In this document: one piece after another, positions 14,560 to 24,400 of the stretch
Position numbering within the stretch: position 1 is the first letter of the stretch
How the letters are laid out: each line of letters starts with the position of its first letter
DNA from: Toxotes chatareus
Taxonomy: Eukaryota; Chordata; Actinopteri; Toxotidae
Reading direction: 5' to 3'
NCBI GenBank assembly: GCA_016801885.1
Contig: CM028899.1
Coordinates: 22,903,501 to 22,967,500, forward strand
DNA: 64,000 nt
Notes under the pieces: generated by a model
Told to the model about the DNA's origin: nothing
The model's database searches: none
Seen by the model: only the letters and a program-made list of their open reading frames with translations
Program-made: the position numbers and the translations under genes

Positions 14560-16144
14560 GAGAACATGCTGCACCTCTCTCTATACTGCACTCTGTGCTG
14601 TTAACTAAATGTTTTGTTCTTTGAATGTGATTCTTGGAAGAGAGCTAACATGCAGAGTTGAGCACAGCCACCGTGGAGATAAGACTTAGATAATGTTCTG
14701 CTGACAAGAGCGTCCAGACAGTCCCCCAGAACTCACACTGTCATCTTGATTCACATTCTGGAGGTGATTTTAATTGTTTTGTTAGGTAACACTATTTTAA
14801 CCAACTTAACCCACACAAACCAACACAGCTTTGTGTCATGCCACGCCTTGGGGAAAAAATTAAATATATAAAAAATAAATTTTAATAATATAAAAATTAT
14901 ATATATATATAGTTTTAGTTTAAAGGTTAACTTTGTGTTTATATAAACACAGTTAACCTTTGTCAATATGACTGTTTAACATAACACCCCCGACTCAGTG
15001 TCCACTTACTAGCCTTTTCCACATGGTTTTCCCTATCTAGCAGGATTTCTCTGACTTCTTTGATGCTTCATGAGAAGTCCTTAAAGAGCTTCACTTGAAA
15101 TTAAAACTGTAGTCCAAATTTCAACAGATCCATCTCCATGATAACGGAACAAACGCCACTTGTTTATGAGGACATTGCAGATGAAAGTCAGTAAAAAGCT
15201 GGTAAGTGAGCCTTGAGTTGGAACTGTTTTGTCAAACTTGCCTGCCTTGCCTAATTGACAACTGTTGACTGGAGTGTTGCATCATGATCATTTTCCTGCG
15301 ATTTATCTTTGACTAAATAAAAACTTTTCCTGTATTTTTAGTGCATATGTACTGTTTTAAATTTGACAATTGATTCTCTCCAGTTTCACAACATTTCCAT
15401 CATATAAATTATATAAATGATCTGCATCAGGAATATTAGACCCGAGAATCACTCACCGCTGAGCCCAGTGCCTCTCTGGAAGTGGGGTGCGGACAGGTCA
15501 TCCATAGACCTCCTTAGAGGTGCTATCTTTCCTTCTTGTGCTTTGTGTAAGTGGTCGTAAGGGTGGTGGTCAGGACTACCAGCGCTCCCGGTACTGGACG
15601 TGCTACTACCATCCCCGACGTCTCGAATCGACACCAAGCCATTCAGGTTGCTCAGGCTGCTGGACTGACTGTCAATGGAGCTCCGGGAGCCGGCTCCGCT
15701 CTTCTCCTCATCTAGCATGATAACGATTTCCTTCAGCTCCATGTTCTCCGTCCTCAGCGCTTCCTGACTGGCCTCCAGCTCCTTCAGCTTTTGCTGGTAC
15801 AGTCCGACGTCTTTCCACAGGACGCCAGCCGTGTAACGGCCGAACCGCTGCCACTCCCGCGAAACCTTCTTCCCCTTCTGTCGGTCGTCGTCCAGGAAGC
15901 AGCATAGCTCTCGGAGCTCCTGGTTATCGTTCTGCAGTTTCTGGTTGACCTCTTTCAGACTCCGGATCTCGTGAAGGTGGACCTGCAGGCGCCGGTTCAC
16001 GTCCTTCATCATGTTTCCGTGCTCCAACATAAGTTCCATGTTGCGGCGCTCCAGCCTCCTCAGCCTCCAGATCAGATCCTCCTTCCCCAGCATCAGCAGC
16101 TCATCTTCGGACAACTGGCTCATATCTGCCCCGTCACCATCCAT
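1..16144 (-). CDS. ccdc85c: ccdc85c gene, partial (coiled-coil domain-containing 85C); span of visible coding exons and introns
   Basis: Four coding exons on the minus strand (16144-15457, 3683-3604, 2054-1962, 725-627) join in compatible phases (1, 0, 0, 0) to give 320 residues. The predicted order is an N-terminal coiled coil with the family block ELCCFLDDDRQKG, a serine-rich linker, a second short helix (YIRQLETKVRMLEDENKQLL), then the conserved C-terminal blocks GQKPEAVVHAMK and EDLSEKEKAIVREMCN. From family knowledge, CCDC85 proteins (DIPA-like) associate with catenin-based cell junctions, and CCDC85C loss in rodents causes hydrocephalus. The paralogue call (85C rather than 85A) rests mainly on the divergent hhipl1 neighbour. 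The last coding exon, about 29 residues in human, was not found and should lie left of base 1. A mid-protein segment that human has (FRTLRKGFSPYHSESQ region) was also not found between exons 2 and 3. Intron 1 is about 11.8 kb. Confidence 0.9.
627..725 (-). CDS. ccdc85c: ccdc85c coding exon 4
   Basis: This 99-nt exon (33 codons, phase 0 to 0) encodes VLEVHEKLDRQ, a short variable stretch, then EDLSEKEKAIVREMCN, the conserved C-terminal domain of the family. The donor is AAT|GTAGCT, a weaker match than usual. The acceptor is unusual: the exon is preceded directly by TG repeats and TAG (728-750 as CA on the plus strand), so the normal polypyrimidine tract is replaced by a UG microsatellite. The next residues in human (VVWRKLGDAA onward) were not found in bases 1-626. 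Confidence 0.9.
728..750. repeat. (CA)n microsatellite at the ccdc85c exon 4 splice acceptor
   Basis: An uninterrupted CA/TG dinucleotide run touches the 3' splice site of ccdc85c exon 4: on the transcribed strand it reads (TG)n followed by TAG and the exon. There is no separate pyrimidine tract, so the UG repeat itself occupies that position. Confidence 0.95.
1401..1650. mobile_element. hAT-type MITE remnant
   Basis: The left end reads GTGACCCCCTTTGAAAA and the right end GGGGCCTGACCCCTAGGC followed by TTGGAACCATTGG. These are the terminal motifs of a common fish hAT-derived MITE with GGTTCCAA-type ends. Target-site duplications are not clear and there is no transposase sequence. The boundaries are approximate. 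Confidence 0.45.
1699..1870. repeat. Degenerate minisatellite, period 32-33 bp, about 5 units
   Basis: The motif ACTTTAACTACAGG or a variant recurs at 1731, 1763, 1795, 1827 and 1860, with a more diverged unit starting near 1699. Units share the pattern ACT-TAACTA-AGGA--TACTGTTAC and differ by substitutions, so the array is old. It sits about 90 bp downstream, in the direction of ccdc85c transcription, of exon 3. Confidence 0.8.
1962..2054 (-). CDS. ccdc85c: ccdc85c coding exon 3
   Basis: This 93-nt exon (31 codons, phase 0 to 0) lies between a CCTCTCCAG acceptor and an ATGAAG|GTAC donor on the minus strand. It encodes a Pro/Ser linker followed by PPGQKPEAVVHAMK, the strongly conserved pre-C-terminal block of CCDC85 proteins. 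Human CCDC85C has about 35 further residues between the exon 2 and exon 3 equivalents; I did not find them in this copy. Confidence 0.9.
2055..3603 (-). other. ccdc85c intron 2
   Basis: No exon was recognised here, although the human orthologue has an additional segment at this point of the protein. The sequence is AT-rich and unique-looking, without a repeat I can name. Confidence 0.6.
3604..3683 (-). CDS. ccdc85c: ccdc85c coding exon 2
   Basis: On the minus strand an acceptor (pyrimidine tract ending in TTCTCGTTCAG) precedes 80 nt and a CAG|GTAACC donor. The exon enters in phase 1, completing Asp with the last base of exon 1, and leaves in phase 0. It encodes 27 residues including YIRQLETKVRMLEDENKQLL, which matches the second coiled-coil segment of CCDC85C. 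A longer open frame spanning 3511-3960 is only read-through into both introns. Confidence 0.92.
4985..5310 (+). repeat. Teleost interspersed repeat ('GTCGCCAGTCAATCGCAGG' family)
   Basis: Diagnostic phrases in order are GAGAGGCGGGGTACACCTGG, CACCAGTCAATCGCAGG, GTGGGAGGAGGTACCCGGAG and AACATGCAGACTCTGCACAG, ending in GGGTTTGAACCTGGAACCCT. The same phrases recur at about 44440-44715. I recognise this as a very abundant fish repeat but cannot name its class from sequence alone. Confidence 0.7.
5960..6230 (+). mobile_element. LINE 3' end (L2/CR1-type tail)
   Basis: A T-rich 3' UTR is followed by AAAAATTTCATTGC and GTATATGACAATAAATTC, then the tandem tail TTGAATCTTGAATCTT. Short tandem tails after ACAATAAA are typical of fish L2/CR1-group retrotransposons. 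No coding part is attached. Confidence 0.65.
6799..6826. repeat. (CA)n microsatellite
   Basis: About 14 uninterrupted CA units in intron 1 of ccdc85c. Confidence 0.95.
7557..8932 (+). pseudogene. 5'-truncated L2-like LINE (reverse transcriptase remnant and tail)
   Basis: Broken reading frames encode reverse transcriptase blocks: FSSAFNTIIPQQLIHKL, GAPQGCELSPLLFTLL and VKFADDTTVVGLINN (the catalytic ADD is kept). A C-terminal region follows (SFFSLLTSGRRLQSIRDRTS). A stop after 7740 and later frameshifts divide the frame. The copy ends with GACAATAAAGC and a TGACTT tandem tail at about 8903-8932. It is a dead copy in intron 1 of ccdc85c, in the opposite orientation to the gene. Confidence 0.85.
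11484..11900 (+). pseudogene. hAT transposon remnant with BED zinc-finger fragment
   Basis: The start, TAGTGCTGCAAGATTAATC, resembles the terminus of a fish hAT family. Downstream a broken frame reads VVRPYFGFS, then in a shifted frame ATSRGNTTNLYQHLTQH with following cysteines, which is the second half of a BED-type zinc finger of a hAT transposase. The intervening cysteine pair appears deleted. No catalytic domain remains. The right boundary is uncertain. Confidence 0.6.
12732..12758. repeat. (CA)n microsatellite
   Basis: Dinucleotide repeat in intron 1 of ccdc85c. Confidence 0.95.
13366..13394. repeat. (TG)n microsatellite followed by a G run
   Basis: An interrupted TG repeat followed by eight consecutive G in ccdc85c intron 1. 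Confidence 0.9.
13959..14100 (+). repeat. Unnamed interspersed repeat, copy 1
   Basis: The phrases TTTCACAGCCTGTTAAATGA, CTGAATGGATATGTCCAATG and AGCTTCATTTGCTCGTCACA, then AGTAAGTAAATGAAATCA, recur in reverse complement at about 25031-25150 in an hhipl1 intron. It is non-coding and I do not recognise the family. Confidence 0.75.
14101..14215 (+). repeat. Short fish interspersed repeat
   Basis: The phrases GTTTGATCCCTGGCTTC, GAAGTGTCCTTGGGCAAGAC and GTGCTATACAAATGCAG match a very common fish short repeat (MITE or SINE-like). It lies directly beside the repeat at 13959-14100, so the two could be one element. Confidence 0.5.
14519..14557. repeat. (TG)n microsatellite
   Basis: About 19 uninterrupted TG units in intron 1 of ccdc85c. 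Confidence 0.95.
15457..16144 (-). CDS. ccdc85c: ccdc85c coding exon 1 (start codon and coiled coil)
   Basis: An open frame of 229 codons plus one base ends at a GTGAGT donor (15456 downward). The chosen ATG at 16144 gives MDGDGADMSQLSEDELLML; the second Met (residue 8) is an alternative start. Residues of roughly 20-130 are heptad-rich and contain LMLEHG, DVNRRLQ and ELCCFLDDDRQKG, all hallmarks of the CCDC85 family. The region after residue 150 is Ser/Gly-rich (SRSSIDSQSSSLS, DVGDGSSTSSTGS) and low in complexity, as in the human protein. The exon is visibly more GC- and CpG-rich than its surroundings, consistent with a promoter-proximal first exon. Confidence 0.95.
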
Positions 16145-18109
16145 ATCCCAGCTGTAATGCTACTCCGGGAAAACCGCGAGTCTTCTAACCGGTATAAGAC
16201 AGCTAAGTTATTATGAAAACCAGAACCATAATAAATTACACAACAGAGACAGAGACAGGTCCGTACACGGGTCCCACTGGGTCGAATCAGGCTGTGTTGC
16301 TTTTAATCCACTCGTCCTCATCACTGTCTTTAACATTAACGGTGGAGGTTCAGAACAGGAATGAGACACTGTCTGAAGCCGGGCACAGGAGCCGATTGGT
16401 TGAAAGGAGCGTGGAAGGAGACAAACAGAGAGAGAAAGAGAGTCAGCTTGTCCCACTTCACAGGAAGTACCGCAGTGTCCTCTGCAGGCATCAGCACAGG
16501 CCAGTCCAGTCCACAGTCAGCGCCTCTAGAGCAAAGACGCTTCCTTATGAAAGTCTTTTGTGGTTTGTCAGTTTGTTACATAACTTATGTCCTCTAAAAA
16601 CCTAATAGAGGCTCATTACAACTAACTCCTTCTTGATACACTGGAGATGCTACACAAGATCACACTACCACAGAAGAATCTGTGTGAGGGCTGCTAGTTC
16701 CTTGATTCTATTTTTAAAAAATGTGTCTTTAAAGTAACATTCATGGTTATGCACACACCCTTTCAAATGAATGCCTCTTTAAATAACTGGGCCATTTGGA
16801 TTTCCACAAAGAAGCTTTTCCCTATAAAACAATCATCACTGTTGTTCTGTTTCCCTATGTGATCTTAAACATTCATGTGATTCTCGCATTCACATATTTA
16901 TATAAAAATCAGTGATAACTTATTCTTTCACCACTTATTACATTTCGTCATCAGTAAATCCTGAACCAGAAATATGTGGAACATGGGACACAGTTTATGT
17001 GTTGATGAGAGTCACTGGAAGGACTGGTTGGGAAATAGGCCTGTAAACTATTGCTGGGCATTCTTGTTCACAAAATGTAGTTTTGTTTTCTACATGATTA
17101 GAACTAGTTTGATCAAAGTTCAGACTCAAAAAGACCTTCACTGGAACACAAACAGAGCTTAGGCAAAACATGTTAATAGGTATGCCCTTGTAAAGTGAAC
17201 ACACTCCAATTGTTGAGAAAAATGTAGACGAGTGGATCAACAGATATTCCTTTTTTTTTTTTTTTTTTTTTTTTTTTCAAATAAATGTTTTTATTGATTT
17301 TAAATACGGAAATACACGTGCACTTCAGCCGTTAGTGGTGGAATTTACTTGCTCTCGCCACGGTGCCCGAGGACCAGCTCTATGTCTGTGTGACTGAATG
17401 TCCTGGTTCATTAAATCAGTTGTTTGAAATACATTCATCTCCTCCCATCTCATGACCTCGATATGAACAATGCCTCCACTGTGCAAGACTGTGGACCTTT
17501 TGGACTTTTAATGCACAACGGCCTCATCTTAAATCATCATCGTCATCATTTTTTAATTGCGATTGTATGTGAATAGAGGAATTAAGTGATTCAGGCAGTG
17601 GTGAAGTCGCCATCTGCTGGGCAGCAGGAGATGATGCATGCATGATTATTCAACTAATGTTTTGCAAATGATGACAGCTTAATCCAAGAAACTACAATAA
17701 CTGAAGGACCCACAATGCACTGCGTACTTTAACCCAGTCGAAACTGAAATTACACTAGACTCTTAATAAAATCAGTGGATATTGGATAGATAAAAGCGGT
17801 TTTTTTTTTATTGGGGGGTGGGGGGAGTCCGAGTGGTAATATTATAGCTGTAGATGGTGTGGCTGGTCCACAGACAGCAGCAGTGCAGCGGGGCTCTGCG
17901 GCTGGTTGCCTTCCTCCCATTTTGTGTGCAGATGGCTTCAGCCTAAGGTCCACCAGCTGCAGCCTGACGACAGTCCAGGTTAACAGGACACACAACGGTC
18001 CACCACGTCAGAGCGCCAAATACAGCGGAAGATTGGAGTTAGAGCAAAGTGCACACAGGAAGCCGCTTCTGCACAACTTTTTCTTCCATGGTCTCTAAGG
18101 CACGCTATA
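16145..18109. promoter_or_regulatory. Divergent ccdc85c / hhipl1 intergenic region
   Basis: About 2 kb separates the two start codons, which point away from each other, so the 5' UTRs and promoters of both genes must lie here or in unseen upstream exons. No convincing TATA box or initiator could be placed. A T27 run with an adjoining retro-inserted-looking sequence (about 17251-17540) occupies the middle, which argues against one compact bidirectional promoter. Confidence 0.5.
17251..17540 (-). other. Possible retro-inserted 3' end (polyA, AATAAA, short open frame)
   Basis: On the minus strand a sequence ends with AATCAATAAAAACATTTATT and an A27 run (T27 at 17251-17277), as a retroposed mRNA would. 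Upstream, a short frame reads HTDIELVLGHRGESK then stop, with a CCAG immediately before its GAC; two stops lie just before that. I do not recognise the peptide. It could be a processed fragment of an unknown mRNA, a true terminal exon of a minus-strand gene, or chance. Confidence 0.3.
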
Positions 18110-18403
18110 ATGCGGCGCTGTTATGGTAAATCCCCGAGTCGGCTGTGGCTCTCGCGGATTGGCATCTTGTGTTTTTCGACATTCTGGATCGCACCTGTAA
18201 TGTTACACCCGCAGTGTTTGGATTTTAAGCCGCCCTTCCGACCGATGAGGGAGCTGGAGTTTTGCGTAATGTACAAGGAGTTTGGCTGTTGTGATTATCA
18301 GAAAGACCAGGAGCTGATGGCTAGGTACTACCAGATTGTGGATCATTTTGATTATTATGGATATGCTAACTGTGCGGGCTTCGTGCTGGAGCTGCTTTGC
18401 CAG
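18110..18403 (+). CDS. hhipl1: hhipl1 coding exon 1 (signal peptide and start of Cys-rich domain)
   Basis: The exon encodes 98 residues and ends in phase 0 at CAG|GTAGGC. The ATG at 18110 opens a basic stretch followed by a hydrophobic segment (IGILCFSTFWIAPVML), a probable signal peptide cut just before HPQCLDF, the mature N-terminus motif shared with human HHIPL1. Conserved cysteines FGCCDY and NCAGFVLELLC begin the folate-receptor-like fold. Reading past the donor gives 38 spurious extra residues. Confidence 0.94.
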
Positions 18404-21400
18404 GTAGGCATGCATGGACAAAGGTCGCTTGGCTCAGTCCAAAACGTTTCCATCATTCGCCAAGATTCTGACCAGACAGCGAAAACAACGACTGTTAAAT
18501 CAGCAGTGTTAATATGTTAACAACTTAATGACACAAAAACACTTAAACGTATGGTCTAATATGGTCTTACAGTGAAATAACTAAATAAAAATGCTTCCTT
18601 TCGTCATAAAGTACACTGAGCTGAATTGAGGTAAAGGTCACCCTCACTGAATTCCACTTAAACCTCTACAGTTACACAGGCAGCAGAGGAGAGAGACAGA
18701 CAGAGGGTTTTAAAGCTTTGAGTTCTGAGATGTTCAACAATGAGCAGGTGACAGGCTTGACAAAGCTGAGCGAAGTCACTTCAGCTGGTTTAAATTTTTT
18801 TAAAGAAGCAGTGAGCATAACACATTTGTTTCATCATCACAAAGCTCAGGGCATAATGCAGGGTGTCTCTAGTGAATTTAATGAGAATTGCTCAAAGTCT
18901 GAGTTCTGAGCAAATATGTGACTAATGGCTTTTGACCAGGACAAGATGGCCAATGGTAAAAATGGTCCCCATGAGAGAAGGTCATGGTCAGGAGTTAATT
19001 TTTGCCAGTCAAAGTAAGAATTGTCCGCTTCCCCACTTAAAGTTTTAACCATGTTTCTATGTGAAACATGGTTAAATAACCCTCAGGATTAGAGCCCTAA
19101 CAATAATGGCTTATTTCTTTTCTGCGTGTGCAGAAATAAACCTGCAAGAAAGGGTGGAACGCTTTCTGCGTTAGAAATTAACCCACTCAAACATGGAAGG
19201 TTTCTGTATGCCAAATGTATTAAAAACAATAATATGAATATGAATTCAATTTGTCAACATGCTGTTACTGTATGCCCAGCTCAAGGTGTGTGGGATCTTT
19301 ATTTCATTAATGACAGTAGTTCCCCACAATAGGCAATAACAAATATATAGTTAAAATGAATGAATATTGTTCAATTCAATTCAATTTTATTTATATAGCT
19401 CCTTCCACAATCAAAAGCTGTCTCAAAGCACTTTACACTGACCCAGAGCCTGACCCCAGAGCAAGCACCTAAGGTGACAGTGGCAAGAAAAAACTCCCTT
19501 TTCACAGGAAGAAACCTTGAGCAGAACCTGGCTCATATGGGGGACCCTCCTGCCGATGGCCGGGCTGGGTGAAAGGAGGAAAAGGAGGAAGATAGGACAG
19601 CTAGGAATGGAGGAGAGGGGGAGAAGGATATGCAGCATATAAAACATGATACAAACAGGGTTAGAAGTGGATAATGTTAGAGTGCCAGCATTCAGATCAG
19701 TTAGTGGATAATTTGTGCTCAGCAGATTACAGTTATGATAGGAAACAGAGCACTGTATGTGATAGATTTTTCAAAAGATCAAATAGCAAAAGTCAGTCCT
19801 TAACTGCTAGGTTAGTAGGATTTCCTTTCATCAAAACTGATATAATTAATATTATATAATATAATAACAGTATATGCTAACAATGGGTCAAATAGTGTAT
19901 GTAATGTGAAAGGGGTCATTTGTACTAATGATCCAACAAATACCCATCAGCTGACTCTACAGTTTGTCTCAACTCTGCTGAGAGTTTCAGCATCTTTCAT
20001 CTCATTGTTTTAGGTTTAAGGGCTGAATGTGTAAATAAGCAATTGTTTGCGAACAGGTTTGCCATATTAGCTTCAGTAGTTATGTCTGAAGCTTTACTTG
20101 AACTAATGTAGGTTCAAGTAAAGCTCTACATGCAACACATTGTCCTCAGTCCACCTCCTTATTGCTCCACCTCCTCTGCTCACCACTCTTCTCTGTCTGC
20201 CCAGGAGTGTTCTCCTTATGCAGCTCACCTCTTTGATGCAGAGGATCTGAGCACCCCGATCCGGACCATCCCTGGCCTCTGTCATGACTACTGTTCACAG
20301 TTTTGGAAGAAGTGCAACTTCACAATCCCTCTCCTGTCTGACGACCCACACATAGCCAACGTCAAGGAAGACCAGAATCGTCTCTGCCAGTACCTGCAGC
20401 TAGACGACATGGACTACTGCTATCCCCATCTCCTCAGCAACCAGAAGCTCACCCAGAGCCTGGGCCGGGTTCAGTCAGACTCAGATGGCTGTCTGCAGCT
20501 GTGTCTGGAAGAAGTGGCCAATGGTCTGCGGAACCCGCTAGCCATGGTCCATGCTAATGACGGCACACATCGGTTCTTTGTGGCAGAGCAGGTGGGCTTG
20601 GTGTGGACCTACCTTCCTGACCGGTCCAAACTTCAGAAACCATTTTTGAACATTACCAAGGCAGTCTTGACATCATCATGGGAAGGTGATGAGAGAGGCT
20701 TTCTAGGCCTCACCTTTCACCCCAAGTACAAGTACAATGGGAAGTTGTATGTGTATTACTCAGTGGAGGTGGGTTTTGAGGAGAGGATCAGGATCAGTGA
20801 GTTCCGTGTGTCAGCCAACGACATGAATGTGGTGGACCATGCCTCTGAGCGGTAGGTATGGACAGGCGATCCAAGTTAGGTAACAGCAATGGGTTTTTAG
20901 TAATCTGAAAAATTTACAGCTCTACATGAACCCTATAAATAAACTGTGCACAAATAAGTGAGTTAAATGCTGTATTTGTCTTGTCCACTGACCTTCCAGA
21001 GTTATTCTGGAGATCGACGAGCCTGCGTCAAACCACAATGGAGGGCAGCTGCTCTTTGCAGATGATGGTTACTTGTACATTTTCACAGGTGATGGTGGGA
21101 TGGCAGGAGACCCATTTGGGAAATATGGGAATGCCCAGAACAAGTAAGAAAATACTTGTCTGAAGTCTGAACTTATCTGAAGTAACAGAGTATTTATCAA
21201 AGAATTAGTGTAATTGTAACAAATATACCAAAGAATTGAGTTTGTCCAGCTGAATGTTTTTGTCATAATAAATGAATTATTTTTTCCTTTATGTAAACTC
21301 TATAGGAACGATATTTGTTTTTGTGTATGTGGCATAAATAGTCAGTAATTACACATCATTCCATTGTTTCCTCATTTGGGCATTAGTCATTCCTGTCGCA

Positions 21401-24400
21401 CTTGCAGCTGGTTCAGAATGCTGCTGCCAGACTACTAACTGGCACCAGGAAGAAGGATAACATCTCACCTGTACTTGCATCCCTGCACTGGCTCCCGGTC
21501 AAGTACAAGATTGAGTTTAAGGTTCTTGTATTTGTTTTCAAACCTTTGTATGGCCTGGTGCCCCAAGTATATTAGGGAGCTCTTCTGCCCCCTCTCAATC
21601 CACAGATCTTTCAGCTCCTCAGACCAGCAGCTTCTGGCTGTCCCTTGGTCCAGGCTGAGAGGAAAGGGCGATAGTGCCTTCACTGTAGCTGCCCCAAAGC
21701 TTTGGAACAGTTCACTGTTTTCAATCAAGTGTCCCCCTCCATAGGCACTTTTGAGACTAATCTGAGGACTCACATGTTCTTTCAGGCCTTTGGGTGTCCT
21801 TAATTGTTTTGATGTATCTTAATTTATATGATATTTCACTTTTTCACTTCACTTTAACTGTTTTATATTTCTAAAACTTTCCTTGACTGTGTATTTCTAT
21901 GAGACAGATTGTTAAGTCATCTCTATGTTCTCGCTTCTGTTTTTGTTTCTTTTTGGACCTTACCATGTTATGCTATTTTACTTCTTTTTATGTTATTATA
22001 TTTTACAGTGCTTTTGTTGTGCTTCATAAATAAATTAGATTTCCTATGATTTGATTTGATTTGATTTTCCATATTGTTGCCTCTATTTTAGGTCAGCTCT
22101 CTTGGGTAAAGTTCTTCGTATTGATGTGGATGATAATCAGAGAGGCCCATTGTACAGAATCCCTCCAGATAACCCCTTCATACATGAACGAGGAGCTCGA
22201 CCTGAGATTTATGCTTACGGTGTCCGTAATATGTGGAGGTGCTCGGTGGACCGAGGCGACCCTCGGACCAAAGAGGGAAAGGGGCGCGTCTTCTGTGGGG
22301 ACGTAGGCCAGAACAAGTTTGAAGAGATCGACATCATCCACAAAGGTCGGAACTATGGCTGGAGAGCTAAAGAGGGCTTCTCGTGCTATGATAAGAAGCT
22401 GTGTGCCAACAGCTCACTAGGTAGGCATTGCAGTCGGATGGTTTGGAAACATCCGTCATTACATTTGTTCAGCAGCAGACAACAGTGGTCTGTAATTGTG
22501 TTGTAATGGAGCACAGAGGTTCTGCTGGTTTTCATTACACACCAGCATCATGCCAGCTCTCTGCTCAAACTACTGTAGTTTTTCCTGTCTGGATGAAATA
22601 ATCCTCTGCACTGTTCTGCTTGAATGAAAGGCTGCAGGCTCTTGGCTCTTTGTAGAAATGGTGACTAACTTTTTTTTTGCTGCTGTCTCATAGTAAACTA
22701 AATCAGTTCATAAGTACAATGAGTTTAACTTCAATTGATGTCAGATGCAACACTGAAAGCAACATTTGACGAGCATCTACCTCAAGGAAACTACGCATTT
22801 TTGTCAGAATGTGAATCATTCTGTGGTCAACAACAGCCTACTAAATAATTCACTTGCCTTACGGTAATTAATTTAAGGTATTGCACTGTCATAAAATAAA
22901 TTAATATGTAGTAATCCTAAGCAAGCCATTAACCTTGTTAGACTTGCATTGTCCTCCACTGTTAGCTGCTTGTGTTTCCCATAATGTGCTTAGGAGCATA
23001 AATTGTAATTAAAGGGCTGAGTTTAAATGGAAAATCCTTAGAATCTGTTCTTCCATGTTTATTTTTTGATTCCATTTTGTTGATTGTTTATTTGTTGCTG
23101 AAGCGTCAGCCCAGACTGCCACTGCACCCCTTCCCTATGTTGGACATTTCTCTTTAAAGGCATCAGTAATTATAACATCATGATGGCCTCCCGGGGTCTG
23201 ACACAGCCATGTAAAAGAAATACTCCTCAGGGAGATGAGATGCAGTTGTTAGGCAGTACAGCCTGGCATTAAACAAAAGGGCAAATCTATGTCAAGACCT
23301 GACTCTCAGTCAGTATTTTGTTCGTGCAATCATTAGGCTTGCTCACGGTGACCCTTGAAATTGGCTCTATCCTTGAAAGATATATATTTATTCAGCTTTA
23401 AAATGTATGGTATCTCAGACAATACATTTTCTGAGGTGAATATCGAATGACTAACTGTACAGGAAAATCTGATCCAGATGAAGGACAACCGTAGTAATAC
23501 CAATAATCACCTTTTACGTTTTTTACAGATGATGTCCTGCCTATTTATGCATACCCCCACAAGATGGGCAAGTCGGTTACTGGTGGTTATGTGTACCGAG
23601 GCTGTGAATACCCCAACCTGAATGGCATGTACATATTTGGAGACTTCATGAGCGGGTAAGATTTAATCTGGTAAACAGCATATTTTGCTTGCTGAATAAC
23701 ATCAACATTTATGTTTCCGTTGGAAATAGCAGGGAAACGATTTAGAGGAATGGAAACAATGTGATATCAAACCTAGATCAGAAGATAAGTTTTGTACATG
23801 TTTGATGCCCACTTATCTGTATTTGAGGATTTCAGAAATGACATGAAGTCTGTGAACTAGTTTGGACAAGCACTTTATTGCCTTCTAGTGAGGTTCCTCT
23901 GGGCCCTTATCAAACACAAAACAAATCATTTAAGACCTCCTTTTTGCACAGGCCCTCTGCCCTGTCATATTCTTCACTAACTGCAGCTTCAGTAAAACAG
24001 AATATAGTGTAGACTCAGCTTCCATTCTGGGAGCTTTTGGTAGAACTGCAACTGAACAAACCGCATATTCAAAGATTTTAAATTCACAGTGAAATGCAAT
24101 AGGGAAACAACATATCCTCACAGTGGAGAAGCTGGAACAGGCTTGTTTGTTCAATAAATCTTTTAACAGTTCATTATTTATCAAAATTGAATTCAAAAAC
24201 TTCTCATTAATTGTTTCATCTCTTTTTTCTCATTTTGTTTTTTTTTGTCATCTGGAATGCCACAAGTACGTTTATTCAGGAGCTGCACTTACATACAATT
24301 TGCATCATAACACACTATACAGTATAATATAACCAGTTCATGCCTGTTCTCTAAGGCTGTATAAAAGTACTCTGGAAAAGGAAGGAAAGCAGAAATGAAA

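Larger units (their letters stand above)
3684..15456 (-). other. ccdc85c intron 1 (about 11.8 kb)
   Basis: A large first intron holding many repeats: a fish interspersed repeat (about 4985-5310), a LINE tail (about 5960-6230), an L2-like RT fragment (about 7557-8932), a hAT remnant (about 11484-11900), an unnamed repeat (about 13959-14100) and several microsatellites (6799-6826, 12732-12758, 13366-13394, 14519-14557). The rest shows no coding signal. Confidence 0.75.
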
